Both the position numbers and the translations under genes were made by a program. From contig NZ_JACKVK010000002.1 in the NCBI RefSeq assembly GCF_025823185.1, positions 1 to 64,000 on the forward strand: a stretch of 64,000 nucleotides of DNA, given 5' to 3'. The notes under the pieces are model-generated. The model did not search any database. It was not told where the DNA came from and worked only from the letters and a program-made list of their open reading frames with translations. Positions 8,250-17,000 of this stretch are shown here, in pieces (within the stretch, counting starts at the first letter, position 1; every line of letters starts with the position of its first letter). Source of the stretch: Mycobacterium yunnanensis (lineage in GTDB: Bacteria; Actinomycetota; Actinomycetes; Mycobacteriales; Mycobacteriaceae).

Positions 8250-8495
8250 TCAGTTGTGGGTGCCGGGGATGGCGGTCGGGGCCGGCGGCGCCTTGACGGG
8301 CGGGGTGAAGAGGTTGCCACCGGTGGGGTTGATGCTCTTCTCGGTCGGCGTGGCCGACGGCGCGGTGGTGGTGGTCTCGGTGGTGCTCGAGGGGCTGGGC
8401 TTCTCGCTGCCACCGCAGGCGGTCAGCGCTCCCATGGAGACGAAGGCAGCAATGCCGAGGCCCGCGGCCACGCGACGGGTGAGACGACTGTTCAT
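8250..8495 (-). CDS. Small secreted lipoprotein, copy 2
   Basis: This 81-residue protein is parallel to copy 1: RLTRRVAAGLGIAAF signal, lipobox LTAC, then GGSEKPSPSSTTET and TEKSINPTGGN. Differences concentrate in the hydrophobic core of the signal (AAFVSM against AALLSM) and at the C-terminus (AIPGTHN against GVPGTNHTG). It is the first gene of the pair, with 33 bases to copy 1, so both are probably on one transcript. Function is unknown. Confidence 0.85.
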   Translation of the reverse strand: MNSRLTRRVAAGLGIAAFVSMGALTACGGSEKPSPSSTTETTTTAPSATPTEKSINPTGGNLFTPPVKAPPAPTAIPGTHN

Positions 8496-8833
8496 GCTCG
8501 AAATCCTATCTTTGCTACCTAGAAAGCGCTGGTGATACGTGAACTGAACTCTATCGTCCAGTACGGTGTCTCGTCAAGGTGATTCACAGGCGGTTGTCCC
8601 AGCCGCGCTGTCGGCGAAACGCTCAGTTCACGGGGTCCGACGGACCGCAGCGGCCTGCCGCGACGACGGACGGGCAACAGGACGACTCGGTCCAGACCGA
8701 AGCACTGTCCCGCACCGCGGTCGCGGGACGAGGAGCGGTCTCGTGTAACGCCTTCCCACAGCGGGAGCGATCAACCTCCTGATACGGCAGCCGGTCGACA
8801 CCCGCTGCCGCCAGGGTCGAAGGGGTCGTCGTC
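8496..8833. other. 338-base divergent intergenic region
   Basis: No convincing gene lies between the lipoprotein pair and the cutinase. Read leftward, the sequence just before the lipoprotein ATG (AAAGATAGGATTTCGAGC) contains TAGGAT, a possible -10 element. A 7-base hairpin (GTCCCGC 8707-8713, GCGGGAC 8723-8729) lies in the cutinase leader. Both are weak signals. Confidence 0.4.
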
Positions 8834-9700
8834 ATGTTTCGTCGTTACGCATTGGCCGTTCTGGTCGCAGGGACCGCGCTGGCCGGGGTCGCCACGGGAA
8901 CGGCCAGCGCCGCACCCGGATGCGGCGACTTCCACTGGCTCGGTGCCGCCGGATCGGGGCAGCGCGACGGTGCGGGGCTGACCGCGAACGCAGGCATGGG
9001 TCCGGTGGTCTACCAGTCGTTCCAGCAGCTGCAGTCCGAACTGGCCGCCAGCGGGCAGACGATCACCGCCGAGGCCGTCCAATACCCGGCGGCACCCGTC
9101 CCGCTCAACGGCGGCATCGGCGGCTGGATGGGGTTCATGGACAGCGTCAAGGCGGGCACCGACGCGGCCGCCAAGCAGTTCGAGGCGTTCACCGAACGCT
9201 GCCCCACGACGAAGGTCGTGCTCGCCGGTTACTCGCAGGGCGCGATGGTGATCCACCGCAACCTGCACGACCTTGCGGAGGACCCGCACGTCGCGGCCGC
9301 CCTCCTCATCGCCGACGGTGACCGTCTGCCCGCCGACACCACCGTGAATCTGGGCTCGACCGCCTACGCCACCACCCCTAGCGTTGGCAAGGGCGTCGCT
9401 CAGGAGCACTCGTTCCTCGCGTCGGCCCCGACCTCGGAGCTTCCGCCGGAGCTGGGTGCCCGCACGATCAGCGTCTGCGACGTCGGCGACCCGGTGTGCG
9501 ACGCCGATCCCGATGCCGACACCGACGAGCTCTCACCGGCGGCGCTGGCGATCCACACCTCCTATGCACCCACCACCAGTGGGCCACACGCCTGGGGCAC
9601 TCCGCTGTACCAATTGGTGGCTGCCGCCAGCCCCACTGCGACCGTCGGCTCCGACGGCGTGTCTGCGCTGGTCGACGGACTCGCCACGCCCGTCAGATGA
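8834..9700 (+). CDS. Secreted cutinase-family serine esterase
   Basis: The 288-residue alpha/beta hydrolase has a signal peptide (VLVAGTALAGVATGTASA, cleaved before APGCGD) and the cutinase nucleophile elbow GYSQGA with Ser134. The acid and base are likely Asp in CDVGDPVCD and His in AIHTSYAP. Paired cysteines (GCGD/RCP and CDVGDPVC) fit the two cutinase disulfides. Mycobacterial cutinase-like proteins act on lipid esters or phospholipids at the cell surface. Its last 8 bases overlap the end of the convergent GH13 gene. Confidence 0.9.
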   Translation: MFRRYALAVLVAGTALAGVATGTASAAPGCGDFHWLGAAGSGQRDGAGLTANAGMGPVVYQSFQQLQSELAASGQTITAEAVQYPAAPVPLNGGIGGWMGFMDSVKAGTDAAAKQFEAFTERCPTTKVVLAGYSQGAMVIHRNLHDLAEDPHVAAALLIADGDRLPADTTVNLGSTAYATTPSVGKGVAQEHSFLASAPTSELPPELGARTISVCDVGDPVCDADPDADTDELSPAALAIHTSYAPTTSGPHAWGTPLYQLVAAASPTATVGSDGVSALVDGLATPVR

Positions 9701-11420
9701 TCGGGTCGTCACCGGACCGCAGCAGGCGCAGCCACCGGTAGCCGTAGGGCTCCAGGCTGAGTTCCGTCCGACCGGACCCGTCGAGGGGATGCTCGGTGAG
9801 CCCGTCGAGCAGGCTCACCAGCATCGAACCGGCGGGCGCGTCCGGCAGTTCGACGGGCACCATGACAGCGTCGGCGCCGAAGTTGTGCAGCGCCAACATC
9901 TGCCAGCCCGACTCCTCCTCGCGGCACACGTGCGCCAGCACCGACCGGTGGGGTTGTCTCAGCACCTGCACGGTCGACCAACCGATCTGCGGCTGCTGGC
10001 GGTAGGTGTAGATCAGATCCCTGACGAACCACCAGAACGATTCGTGATCTCGGCGTTGGGCGGCGACGTTGACCCGGTCGGGGCCGAACAACCCGTCGGG
10101 TAGTGCTCTGGTGAGGCGCCGGGCGCGCGCCGACGAGAATCCTCCGTTGACGCCGCCCGTCCATTGCATGGGGCTGCGGACGGCCAAACGCCCTGGAATG
10201 TCGAGGTTTTCGCCCATTCCGATCTCCTCGCCGTAGAACAGCACGGGGCTGCCCGGTGTCGAGAAGGCCAGGGAGTACACCATGCGCATGCGGCGCTCGT
10301 CGCCGCCGACCATGGTCGGCAACCGCCGCCGCAGCCCGCGGCCGTAGAGCTGCATGTCGGGGTCCGGCCCGAAGGCGGCGAAGACCTCCTGGCGCTCGGA
10401 CTCGCTGAGCTTGTCGAGAGTGAGTTCGTCGTGATTGCGCACGAAGTTCGCCCACTGACTGGTGATGTCGAGGTCGGGGCGTTGGCGCATCGCCTTGGCC
10501 AGCGGGCGCGCGTCACCCCGGGCGAGGGACAGGTAGAGGTTCTGCATTCCGATGAAGTCGAACTGCATGTTGAGCCCGTCGCCGTCGGCGCCGCCGAAGA
10601 ACGTCTTCTGGTCCTTGTAGGGCACGTTGACCTCGCCGAGAAGAACCGCGTCCCCCACGCGGCGGGTCACGAAGTTGCGGACGGTGCCGAGATACTCGTA
10701 CGGGTCGAAGGCGCCAGGCTCGCCGGGTACGGAGTCCCTGGCGAACAGGAACGGTACGGCGTCGATCCGGAACCCGTTGACGCCTAGCTCGAGCCAGAAC
10801 CCCAAGTTCTTCGAAATCTCCTCCTGCACCTTGGGATTGGCGATGTTGAGGTCGGGCTGGTGCTTGTAGAAGTGGTGCAGGTACCACTGGCTGGTCTTGG
10901 GGTCGAGTTCCCAGATGCTGTCCTCCTGGTCGGGGAACACCACGTCCTTGGGGTCCGACTTCGGCTCGACGGCACTCCACACGTAGTAGTCGCGATAGGG
11001 GTCGTCGACGCTGCGGCGCGCGGACTTGAACCACGGGTGTGCGTCGGAGGTGTGGTTCATGACGAAGTCGACGATCACCCGGATGCCCGCTGCCCGCGCC
11101 GTGCGCACCAGTTCGACGAAGTCGCCGAGGTCGCCGAGTCGGGGGTCGACGCCGAAGAAGTCGGTGATGTCATAGCCGTCGTCACGCTGCCGGGTTGGGT
11201 AGAACGGCATCAACCACAGACAGGTGACGCCGAGGTCGGAGAGGTAGTCGACGCGGTCGGACATCCCGCGAATGTCACCGGTCCCGTCGCCGTCGGAGTC
11301 GTAGAACGTCTCGATGTCGGCGCAGTAGAACACCGCGTTCTTCCACCAGAGGTCACCGCCGTCGACGCGCCTCACGACGCGGTCACCGCGACCGTCGCGA
11401 CGCCGCGTGAAACGATCCAA
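9693..11420 (-). CDS. GH13 alpha-amylase family enzyme, trehalose synthase-like
   Basis: This 575-residue glycoside hydrolase has all GH13 regions: VIVDFVMNHTSD, nucleophile Asp220 (GFRIDAV), acid/base Glu263 (LLGEVN) and Asp331 (FVRNHDELTLD). FVRNHDELTLDKLSE and the TreS-like start LWWKNAVFYC point to the trehalose synthase/maltose glucosyltransferase group. A TreS activity is likely but unproven; an oligosaccharide hydrolase is the alternative. The start is taken as TTG at 11420, because ACGGGAG lies just upstream; a GTG at 11378 is an alternative. No maltokinase is fused or adjacent. Confidence 0.85.
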   Translation of the reverse strand: MDRFTRRRDGRGDRVVRRVDGGDLWWKNAVFYCADIETFYDSDGDGTGDIRGMSDRVDYLSDLGVTCLWLMPFYPTRQRDDGYDITDFFGVDPRLGDLGDFVELVRTARAAGIRVIVDFVMNHTSDAHPWFKSARRSVDDPYRDYYVWSAVEPKSDPKDVVFPDQEDSIWELDPKTSQWYLHHFYKHQPDLNIANPKVQEEISKNLGFWLELGVNGFRIDAVPFLFARDSVPGEPGAFDPYEYLGTVRNFVTRRVGDAVLLGEVNVPYKDQKTFFGGADGDGLNMQFDFIGMQNLYLSLARGDARPLAKAMRQRPDLDITSQWANFVRNHDELTLDKLSESERQEVFAAFGPDPDMQLYGRGLRRRLPTMVGGDERRMRMVYSLAFSTPGSPVLFYGEEIGMGENLDIPGRLAVRSPMQWTGGVNGGFSSARARRLTRALPDGLFGPDRVNVAAQRRDHESFWWFVRDLIYTYRQQPQIGWSTVQVLRQPHRSVLAHVCREEESGWQMLALHNFGADAVMVPVELPDAPAGSMLVSLLDGLTEHPLDGSGRTELSLEPYGYRWLRLLRSGDDPII

Positions 11421-11725
11421 TTGGGCTCCCGTGCCGGTGAGGTGGCGCGCGGACGGGGTGGGCGATGTGAGCCGGGGCCTGTCATGTGGGGGGCATACCC
11501 GTTGAACGGAGCCCTTACAGGTTCGTCAGATTCATGATCACGAGGCGACGCCGCTCGCCTTTGCCAGTTCGAATCGGTAGGTTGAGTGGTGGTTGAGCTC
11601 CCAGCCACTCACCGTCCACATCGCTTCGCTCGGTCCAGGTGGACCAAACGGGCCCCACGCGCCGTCTCGCGGCGCGCCGGGACGGACGGCTGAGACGTCG
11701 AGACGACGCGCTGGGAGGTGCAGGC
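11421..11725. other. 305-base divergent intergenic region
   Basis: This separates the GH13 gene from the signalling operon and holds no convincing gene. GGGTAT occurs on the minus strand (11495-11500), resembling a mycobacterial SigF -10 box, but no matching GTTT element is found at the right distance. A strong ribosome site (GGGAGG, 11714-11719) precedes the rightward gene. Confidence 0.4.
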
Positions 11726-13030
11726 ATGGCAATCGAGCCGAAGACGCTGCACCCGTTGCCGCAAGATGTCGTCAGCCTCGGGCCCGATCTGCGCGTCGAC
11801 GAACGACTCGTCGATGACGTCGGGCGCGCACTGTCGGGTTCTCTCAACCTGCGCCGCACCGCGCTCCGACTGTTGACGATGATCCGCCCCCGGCTCGCCG
11901 ACTGGGGGATGGTGGTTTTGCCCGGCGACCGCCCGGGGGCACTGACTCTCGTCGGCGGTGACGACGCAGGCTTCCACACCGTGATCTCCGCGACCGCCAT
12001 CGCCGACGTCGAGCTCGGTCGCGTGCTCAGGACCGGCGGCACCGTGTTGCGCCACGTCATGATGGACGAGGACACCGAGGCCGATCTGGCTGGCATGATT
12101 CCGCATCCCAGGCTCGTCGCCGAGGCCGCCTCCATGCGCCCGGCGGATCTGCTGGCAGTGAGCCTCACGGCGCGGGGTGCGACGATCGGCGCGCTCGTCA
12201 TTATTCGTTCCGAGGGGCGTGGTTTCGACGCCGGGGACGTGGCCGTCGCCGAACGTGTGGCAACCAGCGCGGCGATGGCGCTCGACTCGGCCCGGCTCTA
12301 CGAGGAGCGGGGTCGCATCGCCTCGGTGCTGCAGAGCAGCCTGCGGCCGCCCTCCCTTCCCGAGGTCGACGGCGCGCGCCTGGCCGCCCGCTACCGTCCC
12401 GCCGCCGAGCACCTCGACATCGGCGGAGACTTCTACGACGTCTACGGCCGGGGGGACGACTGGCTGCTCTCGGTCGGCGACGTGTCCGGCAAGGGAGTCG
12501 AAGCCGCAGCGCTGACCGGACGCACCCGCCAAAGCCTGCGCACCGCATGCCATTTCGATCGCCGGCCCGAGGTGGTGCTCGACGCGCTGAATACGGTGCT
12601 CTTCGAGGAGCGCACCAAGGACTTCGTGACGGTGGTGTGCGCCCGGATGCGGCGCGAGGCAGACGGACGGTTCCTCCTCGACGTCGCTGCCGCCGGTCAC
12701 CCGGCACCGATCGTGCTGCGACGCGACGGCCACGTCGAGGCCGTCGGAGTCGGCGGGACCGCAGTGGGCATGATTGCCAGAGTCCGGTACGAACCGGCTA
12801 CCGTCGTCTTGCAGTCCGGTGACACCATCCTGATGTTCACCGACGGAGTCGACGAGGCCAGGGGTGCGGACGGGATGTACGGCGTGGATCGCCTGATGGC
12901 GCTCTTGCCCCGCTACGCCGGCGCCGACCCCGAGGTGCTCTGTGAGGCGATCGAACGAGACGTCCTGGAATACCTCGACGGTCGCCCACACGATGACATC
13001 GCGTTGCTCGCGGTGACATGCGGCGACTAG
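11726..13030 (+). CDS. GAF-SpoIIE (PP2C) serine phosphatase, RsbU-like
   Basis: The 434-residue protein has a GAF-like sensor (about 20-190) and a C-terminal SpoIIE/PP2C phosphatase (about 200-434). Metal-binding motifs are visible: GGDFYDV with Asp235, VGDVSGKG, FTDGVDEA and the final DDIALLAV. Such proteins dephosphorylate STAS anti-sigma antagonists to free a sigma factor. A STAS gene closes the same operon (18222). It begins the operon; its stop lies 10 bases inside the next gene. Confidence 0.9.
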   Translation: MAIEPKTLHPLPQDVVSLGPDLRVDERLVDDVGRALSGSLNLRRTALRLLTMIRPRLADWGMVVLPGDRPGALTLVGGDDAGFHTVISATAIADVELGRVLRTGGTVLRHVMMDEDTEADLAGMIPHPRLVAEAASMRPADLLAVSLTARGATIGALVIIRSEGRGFDAGDVAVAERVATSAAMALDSARLYEERGRIASVLQSSLRPPSLPEVDGARLAARYRPAAEHLDIGGDFYDVYGRGDDWLLSVGDVSGKGVEAAALTGRTRQSLRTACHFDRRPEVVLDALNTVLFEERTKDFVTVVCARMRREADGRFLLDVAAAGHPAPIVLRRDGHVEAVGVGGTAVGMIARVRYEPATVVLQSGDTILMFTDGVDEARGADGMYGVDRLMALLPRYAGADPEVLCEAIERDVLEYLDGRPHDDIALLAVTCGD

Positions 13031-14076
13031 ACGAGCATCGAGTCCCGTTGGAGGCGTACGACGCCGCCTTGGCGTGCGGAGACACCGAGACGATCAAGTC
13101 GCTGGTGCTGGACATGCTCGATGACGGTCGAGATCCGGTGTCGGTGCTGACCGACGTGGTAGCCGCGAAGCAGCGGGAAGTCGGGCGGCGCTGGCAGCTC
13201 GGTGAGTACACCGTCGCGCAGGAGCACGCGGCCACCGCCGTCGCCATCTCCGCGACCAAGATCGTCGCAGCTCACGTCGGGCAGGTGCCCGTGACCCGCG
13301 GCAAGGTCCTCGTGGCGTGTGCCGAACGGGAGTGGCATGCGCTGCCCGCGATGATGATCGAGTGCGCGCTGCGCGCCCACGGCTGGGATACCACCCTGCT
13401 CGGCGCGTCGACCAATCCCATGCGCCTCAATCAGTACCTTCACGATCTCGGTCCGGACGCGGTCGCGGTGAGCTGCTCGGTGCTTGGCTCGTTGCCGACC
13501 TGCCGCCGTTTCATCGAGGCCACGACCGCCAGTGGGACGCCGATCTTGGTGGGCGGACCCGCTTTTGGCGCGGATGACGTGCGCGCGATCGCTCTCGGTG
13601 CCACGGCGTGGGCGGGCGACGCGCACGGCGCCGTGCTGGCCATGGACGGCCTGCCGGCAGTCGTGGAGCCGGCCCCGCCACTGTCCGGTGAGCGCATCGT
13701 CGAGCAGGCGGCTCTGGAGTCCGACCATCGCCGACTCGTCGGGGTGCTGCGGGAAAGGTGGACGCTGGTGGCCGCGGCGACCACACCCGACGCGGACTGC
13801 CTCAACAGTGTCATCGACGTCGCCGACGACGTCCTGCACCAGACCCTGCATGCGGTGGAGGTGGCGCTGTTGACCGGCGATGTCCGCGTGTTGCCCGAAA
13901 CCGCTTGGTGGATAGACGATCTGCTAGGTACGCGAGGCGCCGATCCGACGATGATGGGCGAACTCGTCGACATCCTGACCGCCGCGATGCGGGACTATCC
14001 CATGGCGGCGGCCTTGATGGCCACCCACTTCGTCGTGCCAATGGACTGGCGCCAAACCCGGGCGACTGCCGAATGA
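13018..14076 (+). CDS. Free-standing cobalamin-binding domain protein, CarH/AerR-like
   Basis: The 352-residue protein contains a B12-binding helical cap and Rossmann half. Trp59 is followed after nine residues by Glu69-His70 (WQLGEYTVAQEH), the Wx9EH signature of adenosylcobalamin photoreceptors such as CarH. His107 in EREWH is the probable lower axial ligand, followed by SCSVLGSLPT and GGPAFG. No MerR DNA-binding domain is present; instead there is about 140 residues of unassigned C-terminal helix. It lies between a SpoIIE phosphatase and a multi-domain kinase, so it may feed light or B12 status into that pathway (inference). Its start overlaps the preceding gene by 13 bases. Confidence 0.85.
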   Translation: MRRLDEHRVPLEAYDAALACGDTETIKSLVLDMLDDGRDPVSVLTDVVAAKQREVGRRWQLGEYTVAQEHAATAVAISATKIVAAHVGQVPVTRGKVLVACAEREWHALPAMMIECALRAHGWDTTLLGASTNPMRLNQYLHDLGPDAVAVSCSVLGSLPTCRRFIEATTASGTPILVGGPAFGADDVRAIALGATAWAGDAHGAVLAMDGLPAVVEPAPPLSGERIVEQAALESDHRRLVGVLRERWTLVAAATTPDADCLNSVIDVADDVLHQTLHAVEVALLTGDVRVLPETAWWIDDLLGTRGADPTMMGELVDILTAAMRDYPMAAALMATHFVVPMDWRQTRATAE

Positions 14077-14097
14077 CCGCTGGCGAGAGGCGTTTTC

Positions 14098-17000
14098 GTG
14101 GTCTTCCGCGATGACGACGAGATCGGCCGCGACCTGGCCGTGGTCGACTGGGCGGCCACGCCGCTAGGGCCGCCAGAGCACTGGCCGCAGAGCCTGCGCA
14201 CCGCCGTCAGCATCCTCCTGGCGTCTCGCTTTCCGATGTGGATGGCCTGGGGACCGGATCTGACGTTCTTCTGCAACGCCGCCTACCGTCGCGACACCCT
14301 CGGCAGCAAGTACCCGTGGGCCCTCGGCAGGCCCGCCAGCGAAGTCTGGGAGGAGATTTGGCCGGACATCGGCCCGCGCATCGCGTCGGTCCTCGACACC
14401 GGTGAGGCGACCTGGGACGAGGCGCTGCTGCTCTTCCTGGAGAGGTCCGGGTTCTCCGAGGAGACCTACCACACGTTCTCCTACAGCCCGCTGCGCGACG
14501 AGGACAGTGGTGTCGTCGGCATGCTGTGCGTCGTCAGCGAGGACACCGACCGGGTGATCGCCGAGCGCCGGATGGCGACGCTGCGCGATTTGGGTTCGGA
14601 CCCAAGCGTCGTCCGCACCGAGCGTCAGATGCTGGACTTCGTCGCCCGCCAGCTAGCCGGCAACCCCTACGATCTGCCCTTCACGCTGACCTATCTGTTC
14701 GACACCGAACCAGGCGCTCGGGAGGCGCATCTGGCCGGGGTCAGCGGTATCGAGACCGACCACCGGGCGGTGCCGCAGACGCTCGCGGCGGACCGACCCG
14801 ACGTGTGGCCGGCCGCGCAGGCCGCCCGCGGCGAGACGGCGGTGGTGGATCTCGACGGCCCGGCCCTCGGCCTGCCGTCGGGGGCATGGGCCGACCCGCC
14901 CGCCAACGCCCTCGTCGTGCCGCTGCTTCAGCAGGGTGGCGCCCCGGTGGGACTGATGGTGGCCGCGCTGAACCGCCATCGCCCGCTCGACGACGGCTAC
15001 CGCGGATTCGTCGAACTGGTCGCCGGGCATGTCGCCGCGGGCATCGGCAGCGCACGCAGTTACCAGGCCCAGCAGCAGCGTGCCGAGGAACTCGCCGAGC
15101 TCGACAGCGCCAAGACCGCATTCTTCTCCAACATCAGCCACGAGTTCCGGACGCCGCTGACGTTGATCCTCGGACCGGTCGACGACTTGCGCGCCCGCGG
15201 CGACGAGCTGGATCAGGCCGCCCGGGACGAGCTGGACCTGATCCACCGCAACGGGTTGAGGCTCACCAAGCTCGTCAACACCCTGCTCGACTTCTCCCGA
15301 ATTCAGGCCGGGCGGATGCAGGCGAGATTCGAGCCCGTCGACCTGTCGGCGGTCACCGCCGAGCTGGCCAGCGTGTTCCGTTCCGCCGTCGACCGGGCTC
15401 AGCTGAGCTTCGTGGTCGACTGTCCGCCGCTCGAGCGGCCCGTGTACCTGGACCGCGACATGTGGGAAAAGGTCGTGCTGAATCTGCTGTCCAATGCGCT
15501 GAAGTTCACGTTCTCCGGCGCCATCACGGTCCGGGTCCGCGGCGGGGATTCAGGGGCGGTGGTCACCGTCGCCGACACCGGCATCGGGGTGTCGGCAGCC
15601 GAGATGCCCCGGCTGTTCGAACGCTTCCACCGCATCGAATCCGCGAAGTCACGCTCGACGGAGGGCAGCGGCATCGGCCTGGCCTTGGTGCGCGAACTCG
15701 TCGGGCTGCAGGGTGGCACCATCACCGCCGAGAGCCGGGAGGGCGAGGGGACCACCTTCACCGTGCAGCTGCCCTTCGGCTCGGGACACCTTGCACCAGA
15801 GGAACTTTCCTCGTCCGGAGCCAGCGGCACCACCGGCGCCGTGGCGCAACCCTACGTGCAGGAGGCCCTCCGGTGGCTTCCCTCGGATCCGGCGTCGCCC
15901 GTGTCCGACGCGCCGTCGGCGGTCGTCACACCCGTGGGTGGAGGCGACGACCCGGTGCGGGTGCTCGTTGCCGACGACAACGCCGACATGCGCGAATACC
16001 TCACCAATCTGCTTCGTACGTCCGGATATTCGGTTACGGAGACCAGCGACGGCGTCGAGGCCCTGGAGGCAATCCGCGAGCAGGCTCCCGACATCGTCGT
16101 CAGCGACGTGATGATGCCACGGCTCGACGGGCTCGCCCTCTTGGCTGCACTGCGACGAGACCCGAAGACGGCGGCACTTCCCGTCCTGCTGCTGTCGGCC
16201 CGCGCGGGCCAGGAAGCCTCGATCGAGGGCCTGCACGCCGGTGCCGACGACTATCTCGTCAAACCGTTCGCGGCGGCGGAGTTGCTTGCCCGCGTGCGGG
16301 CCAACGTCGAGCTTGCCAGGTTGCGCAACCACCACGCCCGCTGGCGCATGGCACTGGTGAATTCGCTACAGGAAGCGTTCTTCGTCTGCGACGAGCACGG
16401 GGCGGTCATCGAGATCAACACCGCCTTCGTCGACATGCTGGGCTACGGTCCCGCCGGATTGCCGTACCCCGCCATGCACCCGTGGTGGCCGGACGCCGAC
16501 ACCGATCCCGAGGCACATCAGTTGGTGCAGACGGCGTTTCAGGGCTTGCTCGACGAGACGCACGGCACCTTCACGGTACCGGTCACCCACCGCGACGGTC
16601 ACCGCGTGTGGGTGGCGGTCAACTTCAACCACGCCCAAGATCCCGACACGGCCCGGCGGGTCATGGTGGGCACGTTCCGCGACGTCACGTCCGAGCATTA
16701 CGCCGTTCAGCGGCAATCCGCCCTGGCGGCGCTCAACCAGCGTCTGGCCCAATCGGATTCGCTCGACGATGCCCTGATTGGAGCCATCGAGGAACTGAAG
16801 TCGGTATGGCGGGCCCGGCGCGTACTGGCCGTCGTCTTCCCCAGTGCCGCACCCGAGACGGCTCCGCCGGACGTCGTCTGCGTCGGTGAATCGGTGCAGT
16901 GGGCCGATCTGTCCGACGGTCAGCGTGCGTCCATCACCGACGTGCGAGACGCGGGTCTGCTCACCACCTCGGTCGAGGCGACGAACTCCGGCGGTGTCTC

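Noticed and set aside
11495..11500. SigF-type -10 box (GGGTAT) on the minus strand before the GH13 gene
   Set aside because: No GTTT-like -35 element at 15-17 bases, so the match is probably chance.
16350..16710. LOV photosensor in the second PAS domain of the fusion kinase
   Set aside because: The flavin-binding cysteine motif (GxNCRFLQ) is absent.
14526..16889. A 787-codon open frame overlapping the kinase fusion
   Set aside because: Arginine-rich frame-shifted translation of the kinase; the in-frame product contains every expected domain.
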